Below the pieces are notes generated by a model. The model saw only the letters and a program-made list of their open reading frames with translations, was not told where the DNA came from and ran no database searches. Of a DNA stretch of 64,000 bases, positions 46,715 through 56,614 are shown piece after piece (position 1 is the first letter of the stretch; every line of letters begins with the position of its first letter). Both the position numbers and the translations under genes were made by a program. The DNA comes from Triglochin maritima (taxonomy: Eukaryota; Streptophyta; Magnoliopsida; Alismatales; Juncaginaceae). The DNA is taken from contig OY821772.1 in the NCBI GenBank assembly GCA_963682175.1, forward strand, positions 54,706,925-54,770,924. Reading direction: 5' to 3'.

Positions 46715-47340
46715 TTTTTTCCGGACATACATGATACGTAATCCGGACGGACATATAACGTAATCCGGACAGACAAACAATGTAATCCGGACTGCCTAAT
46801 TACGTATTCCGGACATACTGGTCACTTAATCAGGACATAAATAAAACGTAATCCGGACATTGATGTAACGTAATCCGGACATACTGGTAACTTAATCCGG
46901 ACATAAATACAACTTATTCCGGACAGAAATTAACGTAATCCGGACAGACAAACAATGTAATCCGGACTGCCTAATTACGTATTCCGGACATACTGGTCAC
47001 TTAATCCGGACTTTGATGTTACGTAATCCGGACGGACATATAACGTAATCCGGACATACTGGTAACTTAATCCGGACATAACTACAACTTATTCCGGACA
47101 GATATTAACGTAATCCGGACAGACAAACAATGTAATTCGTACAGCCTAAGTACGTCTTCCGGACATACTGGTCACTTAATCCGGACATAAATAAAACATA
47201 AACCGGACATACTGTTAACTTAATCCGGACATAAATAAAACTTATTCCGGACGGATATATAACGTAATCCGGACAGACAAACAATGTAATCCGGACGGCC
47301 TAATTACGTATTCCGGACATACTGGTCACTTAATTACTTA
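46715..47340 (-). repeat. TCCGGACATACTGGTAACTTA tandem array, part 2, in MULE B
   Basis: About 22-bp units reading AATCCGGACATACTGGTAAC, AATCCGGACAGACAAACAAT and similar on the plus strand, with longer blocks recurring every 130-200 bp. In copy A only a few such units exist (24367-24460). The core TCCGGA is shared with part 1 but the rest of the unit differs. Confidence 0.88.
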
Positions 47341-47448
47341 CATAGGACAGACATACAACAAACCAAAATTACTTAATATATTTGTCGCCATGAGAAATTA
47401 ATTCACAAACGATCAAGCAAAGAAAGGGTTGAATCTTATGCAATAATA

Positions 47449-47567
47449 CAATGACTTTCAACAAAATTACATACAATGACTTTCAACAAAATTACATACA
47501 ATGACTTTCAACAAAATTACATACAATGACTTTCAACAAAATTACAATGACTTTCAACAAAATTACA
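47449..47567 (-). repeat. Five tandem copies of a 21-25-bp segment after transposase B
   Basis: CAATGACTTTCAACAAAATT repeats five times, mostly with a 25-bp period. The matching 3' flank in copy A (about 24238-24266) has a single copy. A local expansion in the transposase 3' UTR of copy B. Confidence 0.88.
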
Positions 47568-47601
47568 TAGGAATAATTCCAACCAATGACAAATACAATA
47601 A

Positions 47602-50315
47602 TCAAGGAGGAACTCCCTCGTAATGCAAATTCATGTCCCAGTCATCGAAATCGTGATCCCCCGGTTTGGGTGCTGCAGGGTGTAACGGGGGTAGAGCCTT
47701 CTTCCTGTTGATTTTCTTAACGTTACTTTTAATTATTTTCTCAGACAAAGAAATCCGTCGTTTGCTCGGCGGTCTGCCTTTCCGTATTGTCTTATCCGGA
47801 TTGAGAACGGATGTACCAGCGAACACAGGATCAGGTCGTTGCATACGTTCCTTAAGCAACTCAAGTGCCTCTACCGCCTGAAGATATCTGTCGTTTGAGT
47901 CGAAAGCGGCCTCGGCGATCCAAACCGCACGACCCATTATGTCGTCGTGGCGACGAAGCGCATCGTTCCCCGTTATGCCGCTTTGAAGAGGAAACTTGAC
48001 TCCATAGCTCCTTCGGATATCCTTCCTCCATCGGTGGACGATGTAAGACTCGGGGAGCAACGCGTTTGGACGTATTCGGGCAATAACAACATAAACGTGA
48101 CAACATAGGATACCGACGTGATCAAACATTCTGCAATCGCATACCCACTTCTCATCTCTAATTTGCACTGTGAACCGTTTCGACAATGGGAGGATATGTG
48201 TCAATACATGTTCGGTCACGTTGAAGTGCAATGTGTCGTCCTCGTTGAACTCATCCTTGATGTCGCAGTACATCATCTTCCCAATTTCTAACTGCACCTT
48301 CTTGAAGACACCCACCGTATACAACTCGCTCAATTGCCTCTCGAATGGATATTTCGAAATCAATTGCGGAGCCTTATGCTGACAATCGAAATCAGACTGA
48401 GCTTCCTTCTCATACTTGTGGCGTAGTGCGAGTTCGTATTGTTGAACGAACTGCTTAAGTGTCGTCCTTGATGTGAGGTACTTATCGAAGAAGGCGTTCA
48501 TACCCTCACTTCTCTGGGTTGATGCCATTCCGGCGGAAAAACAATCCCGCGAAAATGCAGGTACCCAGTGCTCTCGAATTGCATAAATGGATCGGAGCCA
48601 ATTATTGTCGTGCAACTCGAAATCGTCTAGAAATCCCTGCCAATTCCGCTCGAATTCTGCCGGAGTCTTGGAATCGAATACACAGTTGTTGAGGTCAAAC
48701 AACGTATGCTCCCGGTACTTCTTGGGCAGCTTCACAGGGGCCTTATTCATTATGTGCCATATACAAAATCTGTGCCGCGCTTCAGGGAACACAGTCCTCA
48801 CAGCCGAAGCTATGGCGCCACATTGGTCTGTTATGATCGCCGGGGGGCTTGTATCTGCACACAACGCGATCAAGATAAAAACATATGTTAATCCGGACAG
48901 AAATAACGTAAACCGGACAGACGTCAAGGGTAAACCGGACGAGCAAAAGACGTAAACCGGACAGACGAAAGGGATAAACCAGACGAGCAAAAGACGTAAA
49001 CCGGACAGGCGTCAAGGGTAAACCGGACAGACGTAAGGGATAAACCGGACGCGCAAAAAACGTAAACCGGACAGACGTAAGGGATAAACAGGACGAGCAA
49101 AATACGTAAACCGGACAGACGTAAGGGATAAAACGGACGAGCAAAAGACGTAAACCGGACAGACGTAAGGGATAAACAGGACGAGCAAAAGACGTAAACA
49201 GGACAGACGTAAGGGATAAACCGGACGAGCAAAATACGTAAACCGGACAGACATAAAGGATAAACCGGACGAGCAAAAGACGTAAAACGGACAGACGTAA
49301 GGGAGTAACCGGACAGGCACACAACGTAAAATGGACAAAGCCGGACAAAATAAAACACGTACCGTTCATGCACGTCAACCATGTTTGGAACAACCAAATG
49401 TAATTTTGTGTCGTCTCGGAAGAGAGGAGTGCGCAACCGAGTAGGACGGACTGGTAGTGGTGATTTACCCCCACAAATGGGGCAAAAGGCATGTCATACT
49501 TGTTTGTTATGTATGTTGTGTCGAAACATATTGCATCTCCAAAGTAAGAGTAAGCAGCTCGAGAACGACTGTCGGCCCAGAACACATTTCGTAGTCTGCC
49601 TTCGTCGTCCATATCCATTACGTAAAAGAAGCGGGAATCATTCTTCTGCATCCTGATGAAATAATCTTGGATAGCTTGCGCATCTCCTGGTCCCATTTTG
49701 AGGTTTCTAACCTCGTTCACAACATTCCTGCGAAACATAATTTTTATGACAAAGCTAAATGCGTAACTTCAACCAGGTTAAGTGGAGAATAAATAACCAT
49801 AGGTCCCGCTCGTTGAAAGACAATTTATCGTGACCTCCAGCTTCGACCACAAAAGATTGCATGGTCTTGACGGCAGATATACCGGCAGCATCATTGCACG
49901 AAATGCGTGCTCTGGCGGACTCCGGGACGGATCGTTTTTGTCGGAGGAAGCACATCTGGTCTTCCGACAACATGGCGTGATTATGTTCGAGATCTACGTA
50001 GTTAATTACGTAGCCTCTGGATGGATTACCGGAGACCCTAATCCGCGCAGTGCATTCGACCCTACCGGATAACCTATGTTTCGGTCTACCTTCACCTTGG
50101 TTTCCGGGAGCATTACCTTCCTTTGAGCAAGTAAGAGTGGCCCGTATTACAACACCATGACCGTAATGAGATTGCCTTATCTTCACACCAAAACCACAGG
50201 AATCGGCGTATGAAACGTAAAATGCTTTGGCTTCTTCGAAGGAAGGAAAATTCATCATCACTTGAGGGACGTTGGAGGCATGAGCCGGCTGTGAGGACAC
50301 ATTTACGAGTGTCAT
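47602..50315 (-). CDS. MULE transposase B (FAR1 domain, MULE DDE, SWIM zinc finger), 3 exons
   Basis: Predicted 711 aa, the same length as copy A, from minus-strand exons 49798-50315, 49363-49727 and 47602-48854. Exon lengths (518, 365, 1253 nt) equal those of A, so no indel separates the two coding sequences. All landmarks are kept: AICFDTTYITNKY, IITDQCGAI, FCIWHIMNK and CDCRMFDHVGILCCH. The FAR1 region has Cys at residue 88 (RVECTARI), where copy A has Tyr, so this copy has the complete set of presumed zinc ligands. The exon 1/2 junction codes Trp instead of Arg (CTATG/gtta versus CTAAG/gtta). The start is the Met of MTLVNVSS. Intron 2 (508 bp) is an expanded repeat array. Confidence 0.88.
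48890..49345 (-). repeat. 44-bp (2 x 22) tandem repeat filling intron 2 of transposase B
   Basis: Same unit as in copy A, seen as AAACCGGACAGACGTAAGGG and AAACCGGACGAGCAAAAGAC on the plus strand. The intron is 243 bp longer than in copy A. Protein-like frames through it (ARPVYPLRLSGL) are artefacts of the repeat. Confidence 0.88.
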
Positions 50316-50517
50316 TACAGTACAACAAAAATGGAGGAAGGAGAGAAGAAGGAATGGTTCGTAGTATCGGAATAACCTAGACACTCATATTTGTATCTCC
50401 GTGACGCGCCAAACAATAAGAAAGAAGACGGAGGACGTGCTGATTTGAAAAGCATTAAATGCGATGGTGGACGCATCGGGAAAATAAAACAACAGGAACA
50501 AAAAATCAGGAGTAAGT

Positions 50518-50660
50518 AGTTCGTCTGTCCGGAATAAGTGTTCCGTCTGTCCGGAATAAGTATTCCAACTGTCCAGAATAAATAGTAACTGTGTCCGGAA
50601 TAAGTTACGTGCTTGTCCAGAAACTAAAGAAAATGAATGATGTGTGTGTCCGGAAAAAAA
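50518..50660 (-). repeat. TCCGGAATAAG motifs upstream of transposase B
   Basis: CTGTCCGGAATAAGTGTTCC, CTGTCCGGAATAAGTATTCC, TGTCCGGAATAAGTTACG and variants, matching the zone upstream of transposase A (21462-21555). These lie between the TIR and the transposase start, where the promoter would be. Confidence 0.75.
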
Positions 50661-51010
50661 TGAATTTAATAAAGAGAAGGGAAGAAATAGGAGGACGAAT
50701 GTTGAGTGTAGGAGCGCCAACATGATGAAAGAATGGAGTGATTTGAGACGCATTAATGAGGGATGGCGAGGGATGGCGAAATTTGTACGAAACGAGGAAT
50801 AAACTAAACAAAGAAATTGTTTCTGGGGAGAGAGCGAACTCAGTCGCGTCTGCTGACTGGGTTGCCCACATCAGCCATTCTGCTGACTGGGTTTGCAGCG
50901 TCCGTGACGCGAAGCGTTCAACAAACTATTGAAGGAAATTTACTCGAAACATAGTGCAAGGTGTGACATATGAAATGACCAACGATGATGAGAGCACAAC
51001 TAAATTTGTA

Positions 51011-51836
51011 AGGCCTTTTTGCTACATTACAACTCTCGAGTGTCAAAATTGACGATATGCACTCGGATTTTCGGACCCCACTCTGTCACCGTTACTGTCC
51101 AACGGTGTTAGACAAGTTGCAAATTAAACCTGGTAAAATCCAAATGTCATTAATTGTAAAAACAAAAACCCTCATGAAAAATTAAATTGTCTAATATTCT
51201 CCGCTGTTTAACTTTCATTCTCTCTTTCCCTCTCTCTTGAATCTCTCTCTCTCTCATTTCTCCCTCTTCAGTCTTCCACTTCCACTCACTCTCATCCCTC
51301 CTTTCCTGTTTCTCTTGAATTTATCTTTCTCTCTCTCTCTGGACAGAAGTCTGGACGAATTCTTCCAGAATTCATCCAGAATTTGTCCAGAATTACATAA
51401 TTCGTCCAGAATTCGTCCAGACTTCTGTCTAGAGAGAGAGAAAGATAGATTCAAGACAGAGAGAAAGATAGATTCAAAAGAGATAGGGAATGAGGGATGA
51501 GAGTGAGTGAGAGTGAAAAAGTGGAGAGAGAGAGAAAGGGGGGAGAGAGAGAGAGATTCAAGAGAGAGTGAAAGTTAAAGAGTAGAGAGTATTAGACAAT
51601 TTGATTTTTCATGGGATTTTTTGTTTTTACAATTAAGAATATTTGGATTTTATGAGGTTTAATTTGCAACTTGTCTAACACCGTTGGACGGTAACAGTGA
51701 CAGAGTGTGGTCCACTAACGGCAGATGTGCATATGCGTAAATATGATTGACTTGTAGGTGTATATGCGGTAATACCGAAAACTCGGATGCATATCGTAAA
51801 TTTTGACACTTGAGAGGTGTACTGTAGCAAAATTCA
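51011..51836. mobile_element. Fold-back MULE-type element with about 390-bp inverted arms
   Basis: An 826-bp palindrome-like unit. The left arm (TTTTTGCTACATTACA, GTGTCAAAATTGACGATATG, CACCGTTACTGTCCAACGGT, TTAATTGTAAAAACAAAAAC, then CT-rich) is repeated in inverted order in the right arm (GA-rich, then GTTTTTACAATTAAG, CCGTTGGACGGTAACAGTGA, TTTTGACACTTGAGAG, GTAGCAAAATTC). Flanks AAATTTGTA (51002-51010) and CAATTTGTA (51837-51845) match at 8 of 9, fitting a Mutator-type duplication. The right arm has about 60 bp extra. The centre (51343-51430) has short GTCCAGAATT repeats. There is no coding capacity. It begins about 75 bp from the end of MULE B. Confidence 0.75.
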
Positions 51837-51889
51837 CAATTTGTAATCGTGAAGTTGTAGTAGTCGTACACTCGTACGTGTGACTAGTT

Positions 51890-52330
51890 GGGAGTTGGGA
51901 CAATGTAAAAACTTTCTTCGTGTTTTCATCAGGTGTTGTAAAAATATCAACACGTTTAGATGACATTGGAAAATTGGTCATCTACTATTTACGACGGTTG
52001 CTTCCACCAAAGATGCACTTTTAGTACTATCGATCGTGATTACAACATTTCGTGTTACCTACATCATGTATGGTGCAATACAAAGACTTTCTTCGTAGTT
52101 TTGTCACGTGGTATAAATTAAAAAAGTTAACACGTTTGATTTTTTCGATAATGGGTAGGGTTAACACAATGGGTGTCAGTTAACATGTTTGATGAGAGTG
52201 GACACTTTGGCATCTACTAGTGTGTGAAGCTTTTGCGTCCACAAAAGATGCATGCACTTTGGTACTATCTCTTGCGATTACAATGTTTCCTGACGGTTAT
52301 ATGGATGTCATTTACACGTTAAAAGTATAA
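51890..52330. repeat. Diverged tandem duplication of about 200 bp
   Basis: Two successive segments (about 51901-52075 and 52077-52330) share an ordered set of words: ACTTTCTTCGTGTTTT / ACTTTCTTCGTAGTTTT, TCAACACGTTTAGATG / TTAACACGTTTGAT, CATCTACTA, AAAGATGCAC, GTACTATC and GATTACAACATTTC / GATTACAATGTTTC. The second segment has extra inserted sequence. No gene or known element is recognised. Confidence 0.55.
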
Positions 52331-55300
52331 AACTTTTGGCCGGTTAGTAGTCTTCTTTCTTCAAAAAAAAAAAAAACTAAACTAAACACTTCGTTGAAAT
52401 CAATATAGTAGATACAACTAAACACTGGTAGACTTTTCATATGTGGAACATTCATACTCATGATACTTTATGCTCGTCCTTATTTAATTACCATCCAATT
52501 CATCATATAATTTTTTCAACTTCGGTATAAAGTGTGTTATAAGCGTTTGAAACTCAGAAATGAATACATATATCAGACATCACTTCCAAGCAATCACTAA
52601 AGATCGAAGAAAAAATAAATATGTGGTTTGATCTGTTAAATTTGATTGATCCACCACCTCAACAAAACATAAGCACTTAGATAAAAGGTAATGGATTCAA
52701 CTCTATTATAGAGTGTTACATACAATTTGTGTTTAACAACATGAAACTATTTTCTCAACATAATCATACTCAGGAACAGTGGTTTGTGGGGAATCGACGT
52801 TCCTACGAGTGTCCAACTGCATGTTGTAACAAATGATTGGAACAATTGAGTCTCGTGTTGATGTGATTGCAACAGTTTGGCCTTTGATTTAGATCGCAGG
52901 GCAGTATGATCTTGTCTGGAACTCTGGATTGGATATGATAGGATTGGCATTGATTACGTTCAATCCAAGGATAAATGGTTATCAAGCTTTTTATAGAAAC
53001 AATATAAGTCAGGAAATACTTGAGTTGGAATTCACATGGAAATTGAAGAGGCCAGGATTCGTCGTAATTAGGAGAATGTTATCCAGTTTCACCTTATAGA
53101 ATTGACTCACGGTCAAGTCCTATTTGATAATTCCAACTAGGAATTTGGCTAAGTGGTCAATGGGGTTGTAGTCGTATAGTCAATTTGACTAACACTCAAA
53201 ATTAACACATTTGAAATCTCTTAACTTATAACTTATAACTTATAACAAGTTTAATTACATGTGTTGTTATCTCTTAACTTATAACATATTAAAATTTTAA
53301 GTCAATTGAAATTAATTTCACCGTTGATCTAAAATGCTCGTATTTTAACAACTAAAATTTACTGATTTTTTAAAGTGTTTGAATCGATGTCTTCGATGAT
53401 CCGTTTGATCTAAATTTTTACCACATGTTTATTATATATTGCGTATCTTATCTATAAATTTTCATAGAAAAAAAACTAACTGGAAGTAGTTGAAAATGTG
53501 GTGACACAACCAATATGACTGTATGCCTCCTACAATTTCATTTTTTTCCTTTGGCTAATGGTACATTTGAAAACTTATGTTTGGAAATTGTATTTGCAGT
53601 CCTGGCTCCAAACTTGACGGTTTCTCAAGTAGTCAAGGGAGTTTTTTTTTTATTTCACATGTTTAAATGCGAGGTTGTTTGAATATAAAAGTTTATGTAA
53701 TCAAGACGCAGTCGAATGGTAAGTAAAAGATAGTAAGGATCCTAAACCTAAGTTCAACTTTTAACTTGGCTGGTGTCTAATTCTACAACTTTGGCAGCCT
53801 CTAGTGCAATTCTGATGTTTTACTTCCTATATTTATATTTTCATACGTATATTGTGTTTATTGAGACAATTCAAACCAACCAATTGACCAAAACTTCAAT
53901 TCACCTTCAGCTCCAGTTGATTTGCAACAAATTTACCAAAGTTGACTACTTGTTCCAATTAATATATTAATCCAACCACTCTAAATTAACACATTGTGCC
54001 CATACTGCGAATTTGCCACACACACAGTCACACACACCCCAAAAAAAAAACTTAATCTCATTAAATTCAAAACTAACATAAGAAAACGGTAGCTGTATCC
54101 AACCAAACCCAAGCTGGACATATATAATTCAAATATGCATTCATTCATCATAAAATTCCAAGCGCCACATCCTTAAGTTGGCAGACATGATTAACCATGG
54201 TAAAACATAATTTCCACAAATAGTCTCAGGAAACTATAAAGTTTATTTCTGTTAAATGGACAGACATGGGATGTAGAAGTTGCCACAGAGGCCCACAAAC
54301 TGACATCCACATGATTGGTGGGAAGTGGAAATCAAATTATTTAAACGTGTTCAGTGTTTCCAGTACAAGTGCTGCAGTTCATTTCAAAACTATCACTCAT
54401 GTGTTGTGCTCTGCATGCATGTGAAATGTGAATTATATATTTTGTTCATGATGGCAATAGTACATATGCATGCCTAGATGTGAAATTTCACAAGTTGTTT
54501 GTTAGGAATTTGGAGATATAAAGATCTGCCGAAAAATGCACCACAAGCATTTTAAAATCCCAGAGTTAAAAACTACAAATAAGAAGATGTTAGTCTATGA
54601 GACTATCACACACACACATGAAGAAGATATACATAGAAAACCCTTCGACTGTGGACATAATCCACTATTGGGAAACAATCACAATATATATCGCTCTTCT
54701 TTCTACCACTAATTAATCGACGTGCACATTTCCAACGTCGAGAATTTGTCTGATGATTGCCAACAAATTGAGATCCTCGGTCAACACAAAATTTAGATAT
54801 AATCAGAGTATAATTATCGTCAGCAAAGCATGAGTTCAGGGGTTGGGGGTCAAAGTTCATTTTTTAATTTTTTTTGGCCAAGTACTGATGAACTAAGCTT
54901 TGAATTGAAAGAGTACTTATAAGCTATTTCTAACCTGCTGTACAAAAAATGCAGTTGTGCCTAAAAGTTGATTTATCGAAATTTGGACACCAACTTAGAA
55001 GGACTTGGTCATTTGATTCAAATCACTGGCAGGAAACAAAGATAGAAATTGGTTTGCATGGAGAAAATAGTTTCCTTGAGTTAAGTAGCAGATGCTTTGT
55101 TGGAGAAAATTATGTTTTATATATTTATTTTCCCCAAAAATCATGATTCTTAGATTATGTTTCATGGCTGCAATAATTATTTCCAAACAAAGACCAGCAG
55201 CCAAAAGCCTTTGAAACAAGTCGAGTTTCATATTGGCAGACCATGTTTTAAACAAACCAGACAGCTAAACCAAAATTTAGAATGATGTAACCATCATTTA

Positions 55301-56190
55301 ATAGAAATATAGATCTTCCTTAACAGCTATTCCCCAGCATTGCTATCCAACTTAACTATCATCTTACCGAAAAACACATGCATCATACGTAGGATTGTAA
55401 AAGACATTATCCCCTGTTTTCAACCAATAATCGTGTTGGGCATGTTTCTTCAGCAATCAGAATGGATGTTGTACCAATGGCATATGTCTTTGACATGTTC
55501 TTGTAGTCCTTGTCAAGAACATGTATAGGCAGACATTAAACAAATTAAAAGTGGTGTTAGAATAATATTTTTTATTAGAACAAGTGGAGCTAAACGAGGG
55601 AAGACAATTAGACAAGGTTTGCTTGTCAACTTGCTAATTAGCGAAATGTAGGATTAGTTAATTCCTGTCATGTTTGAAGACATGAATGCTGGAAGTAGCA
55701 TCCTATGCTTGTACTGATATGTTCTCTGAGATTCGGATTTGCAACTAAAGTTTAGGAAAAAAACTATTTTAAGTAACATGGTTGGAATTAATGTGCGTAG
55801 ACATATATTTGGAACATGTTTAAAGTGGTTTATGATGGATGCTACCTACCACATGCAATTGCAGAATAACTGCTGAAGCAAAATTTCGTCATGTAATCAA
55901 TTGATTATTTCATTTCACGTAAAGGGGTTGTTTGACACTTAATTATGAGGACTCTTATTTGTCTGTCGTTGGAATTGAGTTATGTGCTTGGATTGTCTTG
56001 CTTTTATTATTATTTTGTCAAGGTTTAGTATGACACTGCACTAATCAACAATTCGTTTGATTTATTTGCATGGCGACATTAGATATTAACTTTAATTATA
56101 AGACGTGTCACGAAATGATTGAACCATAAGAAACACGAGCAGATTAACTCTGAAAAGATTAACATTTTGATCATTCTATTGTCGATTGTT
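52331..56190. other. Intergenic, no gene recognised
   Basis: AT-rich DNA. Open frames at 52747-52985, 53773-53970, 54606-54860 and 54949-55255 lack any recognisable domain or splice partner. A short (CA)n-like run lies at 54015-54035 and another at 54607-54618. No element with defined ends was found in this stretch. Confidence 0.4.
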
Positions 56191-56198
56191 GATGTATC

Positions 56199-56606
56199 TT
56201 AGGCCTCTGCTGGTCCAACACCAACTTTAGGACTGAAACTTGAATACTCCGTGGACCGATCTTGGACCAGACCAGCTCAGATTTTACTTATTTTAAAAAT
56301 AAATCAAAAAACATGCTTTATGCTTGAATCTTGCGAAAATGTGGTAGAAAGTGGTTGATGAAAATTCCAAGTGGTTTTATTACACATGCAATGGCTTGTA
56401 GATTGCTTAAAATTTAAGCAATATAGAAATATTACATAAATAAACTTATATTTAAATATAAATTTTTTATTATCCAAATGACGAATGAACTTGGAAAAAC
56501 CTTAGACCGGATCAAACGAAACCCGAATTTTTTGAAAAATGACAGGTCGAGGATCTGTCTAGTCCGGTCCAACATTCAGATTTACACCGAACATTGTACA
56601 CCCCTA
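56199..56606. mobile_element. Non-autonomous hAT element (MITE), copy 3, perfect 8-bp target duplication
   Basis: Flanked exactly by GATGTATC at 56191-56198 and 56607-56614. The right end, GTACACCCCTA, matches copies 1 and 2; the left end (TTAGGCCTCTGCTGGTCC) is degenerate. Inside are CTAGTCCGGTCC and GACCGGATC words like the other two copies, plus about 200 bp of AT-rich sequence that they lack. Length 408 bp. Confidence 0.75.
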
Positions 56607-56614
56607 GATGTATC

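Larger units (their letters stand above)
41381..50933. mobile_element. Mutator-like element B, 9.6 kb, inverted relative of element A
   Basis: Same gene and repeat order as element A but in reverse orientation. The left end GAGTAGTTATATACGGACGC matches the complement of the right end of A (GAGTAGTTATACACGGACGC), and similarity continues through TACGTGG, GTCAGCTGCCAGTTCAGCGT and CAGTCA. The right end (about 50840-50933) is more diverged and has a duplicated TCTGCTGACTGGGTT; its outer limit is set only by alignment with A. No 9-bp duplication could be seen, unlike A, so this copy is older, rearranged at an end, or a product of recombination. The transposase frame is open; the protease gene is broken. 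Confidence 0.82.

Noticed and set aside
48924..49436. Frames through the transposase B intron with repeated ARPVYPLRLSGL
   Set aside because: This is the intron 2 tandem repeat read as protein. The true exons on both sides splice in phase with the same lengths as in copy A.
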